A DNA stretch of 64,000 nucleotides from Clostridia bacterium. GTDB lineage: Bacteria; Bacillota_A; Clostridia; Oscillospirales; Acutalibacteraceae. The position numbers and the translations under genes are program-made. How positions within the stretch are numbered: the first letter of the stretch is position 1; every line of letters starts with the position of its first letter. The stretch lies in assembly GCA_017435305.1 (NCBI GenBank), contig JAFSFH010000008.1, positions 123,616-187,615 on the forward strand, given 5' to 3'. Under the pieces are notes generated by a model that saw only the letters and a program-made list of their open reading frames with translations, was not told the origin of the DNA and ran no database searches. This document shows positions 1 through 8,310 of this stretch, piece by piece.

Positions 1-1377
1 GACGGGGATAAGAACGACGACGACAGCCGTCCCACCAACAACTATTTCCCCAAGGGGACGGTGGACTACGTGGTGGGGCGCAGCTACTTCGGCAATAAGG
101 AATACCTATTGCTGCGGTGCGGACGCCGCGTATACGTGGATAAGGAATTGTCCCCGCCGTCCAGGACGGTGACCGTCACCAAGGAGTATCAGGGCACGCT
201 GCCCTCCACCAACAAGCTGTCGGTGGCGCAGATGGAGGTCACCAAAAAAGCCACCTATCTGACCCTCAATACCAACTGGAAGGCACCCTTCTTTTTGGAT
301 CTGTTGCCCCAGAAATACTATCAGCCCTCCACCCAGGATTATCGGGTCAGCAGCGTCACCTGCGAGTACGTGGAGATCACCTTCTGCTACGCTACGGCGG
401 TCAGCGGGATGCCCGCCATCCCCAAGGATCACCCCCTGTTCACCAAGGCGACGGTGAAGCGGCAGGGCACCGACACGGTGCTGCGGCTGTACCTGCGGAA
501 AAAGGGCGGCTTTTACGGCTGGGACGCATCGTATAACGAGGCGGGTCAGCTGGTGTTCTACTTCCTGCACCCCGCCCAGGTGCTCAGCGCCGACAATGGC
601 TACGGCGCCAATTTGAGCGGCGTCACCGTGCTGCTGGACGTGGGTCACGGCTACAAGAGCAGCGGCGCCTCCGGCCTGGATTCCGACCACCCCGAGGGGG
701 AGCGGAACTACTACCTCGCCACCCTCATTAAGCGGGAGCTGGAGAGCATCGGCGCCACCGTGATACTCAACCGCACCGCCAAGCAGGATATGGATGCCGA
801 TCAGCGCTGTCAGCACCTGAAAAAGGTCAAGCCGGATCTGTGTGTCGCCATCCACCACGACGCCAACGCCTCGTCAAAGCCCAACGGGTTCGGGTCGTTC
901 TATTCCACCCCCTTCTCCTATCCCGCGGCCAAGGCTATATACAACGCCACCATGTCGGCGAACATCTACGATAAGAATGCCGCCAACAACCGCAACCGCC
1001 TGCAATGGCACTATTATTTCGTGGCGCGTATGTCCGACTGCCCCGTGGTGCTCACTGAGAATGGGTTTATGTCCAGCCCGCTGGACCACCAGGGCATCGT
1101 CAGCGACTATACCAACTGGCAAAAAGCCCAGGCCATCACCAAGGGTGTGGCCAAGTATTTTCTGTCCCTGCATCTGAACGGCTACGCTCCGCCGGATAAG
1201 CCGGTGATCATCGTCACCGGCACCACCACGACCACCGATACCACCGCCACTCTGCCCCCCACCACGGAGGATACCACCCAAGCGGAGGATACCACCTCCG
1301 CCACCGATACCGTCCCCACCGACCCACCCACTACAGGGTCGGGGGAGGCGAGCCACACCGGCGCCACCATCCCATAG
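1..1377 (+). CDS. N-acetylmuramoyl-L-alanine amidase (Amidase_3), 5' end outside window
   Basis: The reading frame is open from base 1, so the start lies upstream and at least 458 residues are encoded here. The first ~215 visible residues form an unrecognised N-terminal region. An Amidase_3 domain follows, beginning at LLDVGHG. The expected zinc ligands and catalytic residues are visible in order: His of DVGHG, Glu of HPEGERN, His of AIHHDA and Glu of LTENGFMSS. These enzymes cut the amide between muramic acid and the stem peptide and act in the cell wall. The last ~55 residues are almost only Thr, Pro, Asp and Ser, a low-complexity tail like a wall spacer. No LPxTG motif is visible. A strong terminator follows directly, so it is the last gene of its transcript. 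Confidence 0.85.
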   Translation, partial: DGDKNDDDSRPTNNYFPKGTVDYVVGRSYFGNKEYLLLRCGRRVYVDKELSPPSRTVTVTKEYQGTLPSTNKLSVAQMEVTKKATYLTLNTNWKAPFFLDLLPQKYYQPSTQDYRVSSVTCEYVEITFCYATAVSGMPAIPKDHPLFTKATVKRQGTDTVLRLYLRKKGGFYGWDASYNEAGQLVFYFLHPAQVLSADNGYGANLSGVTVLLDVGHGYKSSGASGLDSDHPEGERNYYLATLIKRELESIGATVILNRTAKQDMDADQRCQHLKKVKPDLCVAIHHDANASSKPNGFGSFYSTPFSYPAAKAIYNATMSANIYDKNAANNRNRLQWHYYFVARMSDCPVVLTENGFMSSPLDHQGIVSDYTNWQKAQAITKGVAKYFLSLHLNGYAPPDKPVIIVTGTTTTTDTTATLPPTTEDTTQAEDTTSATDTVPTDPPTTGSGEASHTGATIP

Positions 1378-1380
1378 CAA

Positions 1381-1413
1381 AAGACCCGCACTCATCAGAG
1401 TGCGGGTCTTTTT
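1381..1413 (+). terminator. Rho-independent terminator after the amidase
   Basis: An 11-bp perfect stem (1383-1393 with 1398-1408, GACCCGCACTC) has a 4-nt loop and is followed by a T run. It lies 6 bp after the amidase stop. Confidence 0.93.
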
Positions 1414-1444
1414 CTATGCGTGTGAGTGAGGTGTAGGGTGTTAC

Positions 1445-3301
1445 TTATGACATAGGATGCCACCAAGCCAAACCATAATAAACGCGTTTGTCGGAATGAG
1501 TAGTTTGCCTGACATAGATGCGGTGAGTTCCGGTTCGATTGGGTTTGAATTCTACAATTTCCGTATTAATGCCCGTCTTTTTTGACTTTACCTCTTTGCT
1601 GTTGTATACGACTATACCCTCGGAATCGTATATATACAGATTCAGATTGGCCAATGTGCCGGTAGTGAGGATGTCAGTATTGTGGCCAGTTAAACCTTCG
1701 ATAATGGTTCCGTAAACAGAACATTTCAACCACGACAGCGACACGCGAACATTTCTGTTTGTATTTGTCACGTTAAAGGTATACATAACCTGTGTGCCGT
1801 CTTCGGTGTTGGCCGCAAAGGAACCGGATTCATAGCGGGATTCAATGGCTGTGGAGAATGCGGAGCGCGCATTGACAACGCCGGCACCGAATTTATCATA
1901 ATTATCATTCACTTGATTTAGGTTCGTATCGCCATCCATGGTATTGCATCTAATTTCGGAATGACTGACAGATGCTGTCAGAATAGCTTTCATAGCGTCT
2001 TGTAACAGCATCAGTTCCGGTTTGCGTTGGCAGAGCTGTGCCACCACGGCGGTTACGTGCGGCGCGGCAAAACTGGTTCCCGAATTTGTGCCAGCAGCAG
2101 TAATGATACTTCCACCGGGAGCCATCAAGTCGGGCTTGTTTGTTCCTGCCGGTTCTTGTGTTCCAATTGTCTCACGCCAACAAGAGGTGCTACGCAACGC
2201 ATCATCTTCATAACAGGTCGTGTTTTGATCATTGATAGCCCCGACAGTAATAGCATTGTATGCCATCCCAGGAGAGGTGACTTTTTTATTTGGATTTTCA
2301 TCGTTAGAGTTGCCTGCTGCTACTACGACGTGAACATTATGATGGAAAGCAATATGATCCAACCATTTATCTGATGTGGTATACTCTCCTAGAAGTGCTG
2401 GAAACCCCATGCTCATATTGATCACGTGAACATTTTTCGACAATAGCCATTCTACTTGTTTAATCCATTCATCTCTATCACTACAATATGCTGCATACAA
2501 CTTTGCATCCGGAACGATCCCCTTATAGGTTACTCCATTCACTGTGGTGCTTTTACTAACCATAACAGCGGCAACCTGGCTGGTATGATCAGTTTCGTAC
2601 GCTGTATTACTTGTGTCACAAGTAATATTCCCAGTAGTGAAGCATGGTGCGTCTTTGTCGGGGATGCCCACTTCTATCATTCCGATTTTAATCCCACTAC
2701 CTGTATAACTTAATGTGTCACGCGTGTAGTCTGCACCGATCGTGGGAATGCTTATATCGCTTGCATTGACTACTTCAACACGAGGACTGAAGTAGATAGA
2801 TTGCACCCTATCATCTTGCGCTAGCAGTTTGATTTCAGCGGGGGTCAGTTCGGCGCTGATCATCGGCGCGTATTGACTGAAAAACAGCCGTTTTCCTTCT
2901 CGAGTCTCACACAGAGCTTTCACGTTGCTATAGTCCTTCAACAACTTGTCATAGTGTTGGTTCATTTTCTCGGCATACAGGGAGCGCTCTGTCTCAATGT
3001 AGGTGTCCACTTTTTCAGCGGTTACACTTCTATCTTTACTTGTTGTGAGCTGTTCCCGGGTCGTGCCGATGCGGGAGTTGATAGCTTTTTCCAACTCCTC
3101 GGATGATACGGGGTCATACAACCAAATATCTACGGGAATTTGGTCGGTTGCCGTAGATTTCAGGAGAATATCGCGCAATTCGGTGTCAATAATAACCTCG
3201 GATGCTTGTTGCAGGGTGCCACTTGCGTTGACAGAGGAACATACTGAAGCAATAAGAATCACAATAGACATCAATAATGAAAATTGTTTGAATTTCCGCA
3301 T
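1445..3301 (-). CDS. secreted subtilisin-like serine protease (S8) with Glu in the catalytic Asp position
   Basis: 618 residues with a clear signal peptide (residues 1-27, MRKFK then a hydrophobic stretch). Residues 30-180 look like a propeptide. The S8 domain spans about 198-475. His239 (TDHTSQVA), oxyanion Asn331 (VVAAGNSND) and Ser410 (GTSFAAPHV) are all present. Where subtilases have DTG or DSG the sequence reads IEVG, so Glu210 replaces the catalytic Asp; the codon is clearly GAA. A C-terminal beta-rich domain of ~130 residues follows, as in larger extracellular subtilases. The family digests proteins outside the cell. Whether this variant is active cannot be told from sequence. The gene is more AT-rich than its neighbours and stands alone between the amidase and a sigma factor operon. 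Confidence 0.88.
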   Translation of the reverse strand: MRKFKQFSLLMSIVILIASVCSSVNASGTLQQASEVIIDTELRDILLKSTATDQIPVDIWLYDPVSSEELEKAINSRIGTTREQLTTSKDRSVTAEKVDTYIETERSLYAEKMNQHYDKLLKDYSNVKALCETREGKRLFFSQYAPMISAELTPAEIKLLAQDDRVQSIYFSPRVEVVNASDISIPTIGADYTRDTLSYTGSGIKIGMIEVGIPDKDAPCFTTGNITCDTSNTAYETDHTSQVAAVMVSKSTTVNGVTYKGIVPDAKLYAAYCSDRDEWIKQVEWLLSKNVHVINMSMGFPALLGEYTTSDKWLDHIAFHHNVHVVVAAGNSNDENPNKKVTSPGMAYNAITVGAINDQNTTCYEDDALRSTSCWRETIGTQEPAGTNKPDLMAPGGSIITAAGTNSGTSFAAPHVTAVVAQLCQRKPELMLLQDAMKAILTASVSHSEIRCNTMDGDTNLNQVNDNYDKFGAGVVNARSAFSTAIESRYESGSFAANTEDGTQVMYTFNVTNTNRNVRVSLSWLKCSVYGTIIEGLTGHNTDILTTGTLANLNLYIYDSEGIVVYNSKEVKSKKTGINTEIVEFKPNRTGTHRIYVRQTTHSDKRVYYGLAWWHPMS

Positions 3302-3378
3302 ACGTATACCTCACTTTCATAATATCCACAGTATTGACTTACATATAACTTAGCGTTTGATTCATCTCCTTTCTATTA

Positions 3379-4218
3379 TCATGCATCAGCAACCTCATAC
3401 TCTTTTGTTTTCTCACCTGCTAAATTAAAATCATACCCTCCTCTGTCGGCCAACTCGTTGATGGCATCGGCTGTCAACTCCATATAATATCCGGTACCAA
3501 ACCGACCGTAACCGTAAATGGGCTCTGTTTTACTATACTTGGCAGCGTACGAAATGCGTTCTTTTTCAATCGTGTCATAGTATTTCTCCCATAATTCCTC
3601 TCTCAGCATATGGCGTTTATGTGATAGATCATTGAATACTTCCTCTGCCTTGAGGTATTCCTCCAGTAGAACAGCTTGTATCTCGGGGTCGTCGTTATTG
3701 ACTCTGGATTCGTGAAGACGGTCGCTTGCTTTCTTTTCGGCTTTTTTGGCTTCCTTATATTGCTTTAATAAGGATTGATACTCTTTGTCGGCTTCAACGA
3801 AATTATCGCATTCGTCCTCGTCCTCGACAGTAATTGCGGAGAAAACCACCACTTGAAAAACGGCGTTAACGTCGCGGTATTCTTTCATTTTTGCTTCCAA
3901 TGCCGGAGATACGAGCCGATCGTTCAAACTGGGTATACTGCTGTTGGAAAGGGAGCTTGAATCCTCTTCACCACCCACTAAGATATATGGCTCGGTGGTT
4001 TCTCCTGTGGTGGTCGCGCCCTCATCCGGCGTTTCCACGGGGATGGGGGCGGGGTCAAACACGCCCCCCTGCCACAGACCCACCGTCAGCGCCACGCAGG
4101 CCGCGGCGGCCACGGCGGGCACCCACACCGCCTTGCGGATGGGCTTGCGGGCGGCATCCGCCACCAGCTCGTCGTCGATATCGCCGAAGAGACGGTGCAG
4201 CCTTTCTTCTTTATTCAT
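3379..4218 (-). CDS. membrane anti-sigma-factor-like protein
   Basis: 279 residues from the ATG at 4218, which overlaps the stop of the sigma factor gene (ATGA). This is the usual coupling of sigma and anti-sigma genes. Residues 1-25 are short and charged (MNKEERLHRLFGDIDDELV), one membrane helix lies at about 31-47 (VWVPAVAAAACVALTVGL), and an acidic, Ser/Thr-rich linker precedes the outer domain. Residues ~130-220 of the outer part are rich in Lys, Glu and Leu and probably form a coiled coil. No named anti-sigma domain was recognised; the role is inferred from the operon and topology. The 3' half is AT-rich while the first ~70 codons are GC-rich, suggesting a composite origin. An upstream in-frame extension to 4635 lies inside the sigma gene and is not used. 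Confidence 0.7.
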   Translation of the reverse strand: MNKEERLHRLFGDIDDELVADAARKPIRKAVWVPAVAAAACVALTVGLWQGGVFDPAPIPVETPDEGATTTGETTEPYILVGGEEDSSSLSNSSIPSLNDRLVSPALEAKMKEYRDVNAVFQVVVFSAITVEDEDECDNFVEADKEYQSLLKQYKEAKKAEKKASDRLHESRVNNDDPEIQAVLLEEYLKAEEVFNDLSHKRHMLREELWEKYYDTIEKERISYAAKYSKTEPIYGYGRFGTGYYMELTADAINELADRGGYDFNLAGEKTKEYEVADA

Positions 4219-4769
4219 ATAGTAATGCCTTCTTTCTCCAAAAATTCTTTCAGTTGGCCGCGGATGCGGGACAGCATCATCTTGATGCGGCTTTCGGTGC
4301 TGTTGCGGGCGGCGGCGATCTCCTTGATGGGGTCGCCGTACCAGTAGCGGAGCACAAACACCCGCCGCTGCTCCGCAGGCAGTCGGTGCAGGAATCGCTC
4401 CAGCGCCTCCCGCACCGCCAGGTCGTCGGAGGGATCGCCCTCGCCGCAGGGCAGGCAGTCCCGCCACTCCTCCAGCACCTGCGCGTGGGTGCCGCCGCCG
4501 CGCTTTTCGGCGGTCAGGGCGGCGTAGCGGTCCAGCGCCACCCGACGGGCGATCTTGCCCAAAAAGGTGGACAGCCGCGCAGGACGGTGGGGCGGGATGG
4601 CGTTCCACGCCCGCAGATAGACGTCGTTGACGCACTCCTCCGTATCCTGCTCGGTTGGCAGGATGTTGCGGGCGATGCGGGTGAGATAGCGGTGGTAGGC
4701 CTGTCGGGTCTCGGTGAGCGCCTGCTCGTCCCGTTCCCAGTACAGGTCCACGATGCGTTTGTCCTCCAA
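4215..4769 (-). CDS. ECF-type RNA polymerase sigma factor
   Basis: 184 residues. Region 2 lies around residues 20-85 (YLTRIARNILPTEQDTEECV, then TFLGKIARRVALDRY) and region 4 around 125-180 (LPAEQRRVFVLRYWYGDPIK, with a helix-turn-helix ending in KMMLSRIRGQLK). I start it at TTG 4769 because GGAGGTGAT sits just upstream; longer frames to 4841 have no such site. ECF factors direct core RNA polymerase to a small regulon, usually held inactive by the anti-sigma factor encoded next. The gene overlaps that anti-sigma gene by 4 bp. A candidate self-recognised promoter lies at 4814-4840. Confidence 0.88.
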   Translation of the reverse strand: MEDKRIVDLYWERDEQALTETRQAYHRYLTRIARNILPTEQDTEECVNDVYLRAWNAIPPHRPARLSTFLGKIARRVALDRYAALTAEKRGGGTHAQVLEEWRDCLPCGEGDPSDDLAVREALERFLHRLPAEQRRVFVLRYWYGDPIKEIAAARNSTESRIKMMLSRIRGQLKEFLEKEGITI

Positions 4770-4813
4770 CGGAATCACCTCCTGAAACGTTTTGAAAGGT
4801 CCTTTCACCTGAC

Positions 4814-4840
4814 TACACGGTGTTTGGAAGAAAAAGGTCA
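4814..4840 (-). promoter_or_regulatory. candidate ECF-type autoregulated promoter
   Basis: Read on the minus strand, TGACCT (4840-4835) and CGTGTA (4819-4814) are 15 bp apart. This resembles the TGAAAC/CGTA pattern of Bacillus-type ECF promoters and lies just upstream of the sigma gene. It is a pattern match only. Confidence 0.35.
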
Positions 4841-4900
4841 CGTTTTTGGAATAAAGTTTGTAATTTTATTATAATGGTTTTAATGCCAAAAAGCAACAAA

Positions 4901-4936
4901 AGCCAGCCTGACCGAGTTCGTTCAGGCTGGCTTTTA
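4901..4936. terminator. hairpin terminator, possibly bidirectional
   Basis: An 11-bp stem, AGCCAGCCTGA (4901-4911) with TCAGGCTGGCT (4922-4932), is followed by TTTTA on the plus strand and preceded by A-rich sequence. It lies between valS (leftward transcription) and the sigma operon, and probably stops readthrough from valS. Confidence 0.75.
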
Positions 4937-4996
4937 TATAGTACCGTATGAGTGATGCAACTCGCATAGCTCACAGTGATACGATGCGTTCTGTCA

Positions 4997-5074
4997 CGTG
5001 CCGTAGGCACGCATCACGTCCGCAGGACGCATCACGCCGTCAGGCGCAACACGTTCCTATAGGGAACGCATCAC
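4997..5074. repeat. tandem array of four small hairpins separated by GCATCAC
   Basis: Four short palindromes, GTGCCGTAGGCAC (4998-5010), GTCCGCAGGAC (5018-5028), GCCGTCAGGC (5036-5045) and GTTCCTATAGGGAAC (5053-5067), are each followed by GCATCAC (GCAACAC after the third). The stems differ in sequence while the spacer is kept, so structure rather than sequence is repeated. The last spacer contains the valS stop codon. Degenerate units may continue to about 4950. The array would be transcribed as the valS 3' UTR. Confidence 0.8.
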
Positions 5075-7779
5075 TTCAGCGCGTCCATAGATTGGGTCAG
5101 CAGATTCAGCTTCTCCTGCAGACCGGCGGCCTGCTCGCGGGCACCGTTGACCACCGCCTCGGGCGCCTTGTCGGTAAAGGCCTTGTTGTTCAGTCGGGCC
5201 ATCACGCCGTCCAGCTGCTTCTTCACGTTGTTATACTCGCGCTCCAGACGGGCCAGCTCCGCGGCTTTGTCCACCAGAGCATCCATGGGGATCTTCACGG
5301 TGGCGGCGGCGGTGACGATGGTCACCGCACCGGGCACGTCAAAGCTCTCGCCGATGTTCACCTCGGCGGCGGAGGCCAATCTCTGCAGGAAGGGCACACC
5401 GGCGGCGAAGGTGTCCGCAAAGGCGGTCTCGATGTACAGATCCGCCTTCTTGGAGGGGGGCACGTTCATCTCGGCGCGGCGGTTACGGATGCCGCGGATG
5501 GCCTCCATAATGCGCTCCATCTCCTTCTCCTCACCGGGGAAGCACAGAGCGGCGTCGTACACCGGCCACTCCGAGATCATCAGGCTGTCGCCCTCGTGGG
5601 GCAGAGTCTGCCAGATCTCCTCGGTGATAAAGGGCATAAAGGGATGCAGTAGCTTCAGCATACCGGTCATCACGTACAGCAGCACGCGGCGGGCGCTGTC
5701 GGCACCCTCGCCCTGCAGACGGGACTTGCACAGCTCGATGTACCAGTCGCAGAAGGTGTCCCAGATGAAGTCGTACAGCTTGCTCACCGCGATACCCAGC
5801 TCGAATTTCTCCAGGTTGTCGGTGACCGCCTGTACCAGTTCATTGTAGCGGGACAGCACCCACTTATCCTCCAGGGTCAGCTCATCGGGCAGGGACAGGG
5901 GGATATCGTGACCCTCAAAGTTCATCAGCAGGAAGCGGGCGGCGTTCCACAGCTTGTTGGCAAAGTTGCGGCTTGCCTCCACCTTGTCGGTCATATAGCG
6001 CATATCGTTTCCGGGGCTGTTGCCGGTGGCCAGCATAAAGCGCAGGGCGTCGGCGCCGTACTTATCGATCTCCTCCAGCGGGTCAACGCCGTTGCCCAGG
6101 GACTTGGACATCTTGCGCCCCTGACTGTCGCGGACCAGACCGTGGATGAGCACCGTCTTAAAGGGACTCTTGCCGGTATAAGCCAGACCGCTGAAGATCA
6201 TACGGCTGACCCAGAAACCGATGATGTCGTAACCGGTGACCAGCGTGTCGGTGGGATAGAAATAATCCAGTTCCTCGGTCTGATTAGGCCAACCCAGGGT
6301 GGAGAAGGGCCACAGCGCGGAGGAGAACCAGGTGTCCAGCGTATCGGGATCCTGGGTCAGGTGCACGCCGCCGCACTTGGGGCAGACGGCGGGAGCCTCT
6401 TTCGCCACCACCGTCTCGCCGCAGTCGTCGCAGTACCAGGCGGGGATGCGGTGCCCCCACCACAGCTGGCGGGAAATGCACCAGTCGCGGGTGGCGCGCA
6501 TCCAGTTGAGATAGTTTTTGGTGAAGCGCTCGGGGACAAAGGTGATCTCGCCCTTTTCCACCGCCTCGATGGCGGGGCCGGCCAGAGGCTCCATCTTGAC
6601 GAACCACTGCTTGGACACCATGGGCTCGATGGTCTGGTGACAGCGGTAGCAGGTGCCCACGTCGTGGGTCAGATCCTCCACCTCCTTGAGGTAGCCGCCC
6701 GCCTCCAGATCCGCCAGAATGGCCTTGCGGGCCTCCAGGGTGGTCATACCGGCATACTTGCCGCAGTCCAGCACGGTGGGCTCGTCGGCGGCAGCCTTAC
6801 CGCTGGCGATGTACTCGTCCGCCGCGGCCTTGTCCGCCGCACCGGTCATGTGACCGTCATAGGTGAAACAGCGCACCATAGGCAGGTCGTGGCGACGACC
6901 CACCTCGAAGTCGTTGGGGTCGTGGGCGGGGGTGATCTTCACCACGCCGGTACCCTTGGTCATATCCGCGTGCTCGTCGCACACAATGGGGATTTCCTTA
7001 TTCAGCAGGGGCAGGATCACGTGGCAGCCGTGGAGGTGCTTATAGCGCTCGTCCTCGGCGTTGATGGCCACGGCGGTATCGCCCAGCATGGTCTCGGGAC
7101 GGGTGGTGGCCAACTCTAACTGCTCACCGGTCTCCTTGACGGTGTACAGCAGATGCCAGAAGTGACCCGCCTTCTCCTCATATTCCACCTCGGCGTCCGA
7201 GATGGAGGTGTTGCAGGTGGGGCACCAGTTGACCATACGGTTGCCGCGGTAAATCAGACCCTGCTCGTACAGCCGCACGAACACTTCCTTAACGGCGGCA
7301 GAGCAGCCCTCGTCCATGGTAAAGCGCTCCCGCTCCCAGTCACAGCTGGAGCCGATGGTCTTCAGCTGGCTGACGATGCGGTTACCGTATTTCTCTTTCC
7401 AGGCCCAGGCGCGCTCCAGGAAGCCCTCACGACCCAGCATCTCCTTGGTCAGACCCTCGGCGCGCATAGCCTCCACAACCTTCGCCTCGGTGGCGATGGA
7501 TGCGTGGTCGGTGCCGGGCATCCACAGGGCCTCGTAGCCCTGCATCCGCCGCCAGCGGATGAGGATATCCTGCAGGGTGTTGTCCAGGGCGTGACCCATG
7601 TGCAGCTGACCCGTAATATTGGGGGGCGGCATCATCACGGTATAGGGCTTTTTCTCGTTGCCGTCCTTATCCTTGGCGTGGGCGGTGGCGTGGAAATAGC
7701 CCCCATCCAGCCAGAATTGGTAGATGCGCTTTTCCACCTCTTGGGGCTCGTACACCTTTGCCAGTTCTTTCTGTGCCAT
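5071..7779 (-). CDS. valS: valine--tRNA ligase
   Basis: 902 residues, normal length for bacterial ValRS. It charges tRNA-Val with valine in the cytosol. The class I HIGH-type motif is at PPPNITGQLHMGHAL (residues ~50-64). The CP1 editing domain contains TTRPETMLGD. CxxC pairs (CYRCH, CDDCG, CPKCG) sit in the insert, and GRKMSKSLGN is the KMSKS loop. The anticodon-binding domain and the ValRS-specific C-terminal coiled coil (LARLEREYNNVKKQLDGVMA) follow. It starts at ATG 7779 with AGGAAGATT upstream, 15 bp after the flavin reductase gene, so it is the third gene of metG - reductase - valS. No T-box leader is visible in front of the operon. Its stop overlaps the hairpin array at 4997-5074. Confidence 0.97.
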   Translation of the reverse strand: MAQKELAKVYEPQEVEKRIYQFWLDGGYFHATAHAKDKDGNEKKPYTVMMPPPNITGQLHMGHALDNTLQDILIRWRRMQGYEALWMPGTDHASIATEAKVVEAMRAEGLTKEMLGREGFLERAWAWKEKYGNRIVSQLKTIGSSCDWERERFTMDEGCSAAVKEVFVRLYEQGLIYRGNRMVNWCPTCNTSISDAEVEYEEKAGHFWHLLYTVKETGEQLELATTRPETMLGDTAVAINAEDERYKHLHGCHVILPLLNKEIPIVCDEHADMTKGTGVVKITPAHDPNDFEVGRRHDLPMVRCFTYDGHMTGAADKAAADEYIASGKAAADEPTVLDCGKYAGMTTLEARKAILADLEAGGYLKEVEDLTHDVGTCYRCHQTIEPMVSKQWFVKMEPLAGPAIEAVEKGEITFVPERFTKNYLNWMRATRDWCISRQLWWGHRIPAWYCDDCGETVVAKEAPAVCPKCGGVHLTQDPDTLDTWFSSALWPFSTLGWPNQTEELDYFYPTDTLVTGYDIIGFWVSRMIFSGLAYTGKSPFKTVLIHGLVRDSQGRKMSKSLGNGVDPLEEIDKYGADALRFMLATGNSPGNDMRYMTDKVEASRNFANKLWNAARFLLMNFEGHDIPLSLPDELTLEDKWVLSRYNELVQAVTDNLEKFELGIAVSKLYDFIWDTFCDWYIELCKSRLQGEGADSARRVLLYVMTGMLKLLHPFMPFITEEIWQTLPHEGDSLMISEWPVYDAALCFPGEEKEMERIMEAIRGIRNRRAEMNVPPSKKADLYIETAFADTFAAGVPFLQRLASAAEVNIGESFDVPGAVTIVTAAATVKIPMDALVDKAAELARLEREYNNVKKQLDGVMARLNNKAFTDKAPEAVVNGAREQAAGLQEKLNLLTQSMDALK

Positions 7780-7794
7780 TGGTAAATCTTCCTT

Positions 7795-8301
7795 TCAACG
7801 GTGCCGTTTGAGCACCTTGGTAATCTCACCGGTGTATACGCGGTGATAGTCGTTGTGATAGCAGTTTTCCACCGACGGGTCGGTGAAGCAGGCGGGGTCG
7901 ATGTACTGTGCCGCCATCTTGCGGCAGATGATCACCGTGTCCGCCTCATCAAAATAAGGGGCGTCGGCGTCGTACCGCAGGGTCAGACCCGCCTCGGCGA
8001 TCTTATCCCGATCCCGTCCCGACACGGTGCCGCAGAGGGTCAGCGCGTCGCGGTACTCTTCGGAGAAGAAGCACAGGGAATAGTACTCCTCCCGCTCGGT
8101 GAATTCATAGGTATAGCGGGTAGGACGGACAAAGACGAAGCTCACTGGCTTTTTCCACAGGATGCCCAGTCCGCCCCAGCTGGCGGTCATGGTGTTGGCG
8201 CTTTCCTCGTTGCCGGCGGTGACCAGCATCCATTGCTTGTCGATCATCTGAAAGGGGTTGCCCTCCAGCTCGTAAGGGGAGATGGTGATAAATTCGTTCA
8301 T
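7795..8301 (-). CDS. flavin reductase-like (flavoredoxin-type) FMN-binding protein
   Basis: 168 residues. The fold signature of the flavin reductase/DIM6-NTAB family is seen: an N-terminal strand, then MLVTAGNEESANTMTASWGG (residues ~26-45), which forms the FMN-binding pocket in this family, and FVRPTRYTYEF. In Clostridia such proteins are usually annotated as flavoredoxins; their partners vary, so the substrate here is unknown. It sits between metG and valS with 9 and 15 bp gaps, so it is certainly co-transcribed. There is no obvious functional link to aminoacylation. Confidence 0.85.
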   Translation of the reverse strand: MNEFITISPYELEGNPFQMIDKQWMLVTAGNEESANTMTASWGGLGILWKKPVSFVFVRPTRYTYEFTEREEYYSLCFFSEEYRDALTLCGTVSGRDRDKIAEAGLTLRYDADAPYFDEADTVIICRKMAAQYIDPACFTDPSVENCYHNDYHRVYTGEITKVLKRHR

Positions 8302-8310
8302 ACCGTCACC

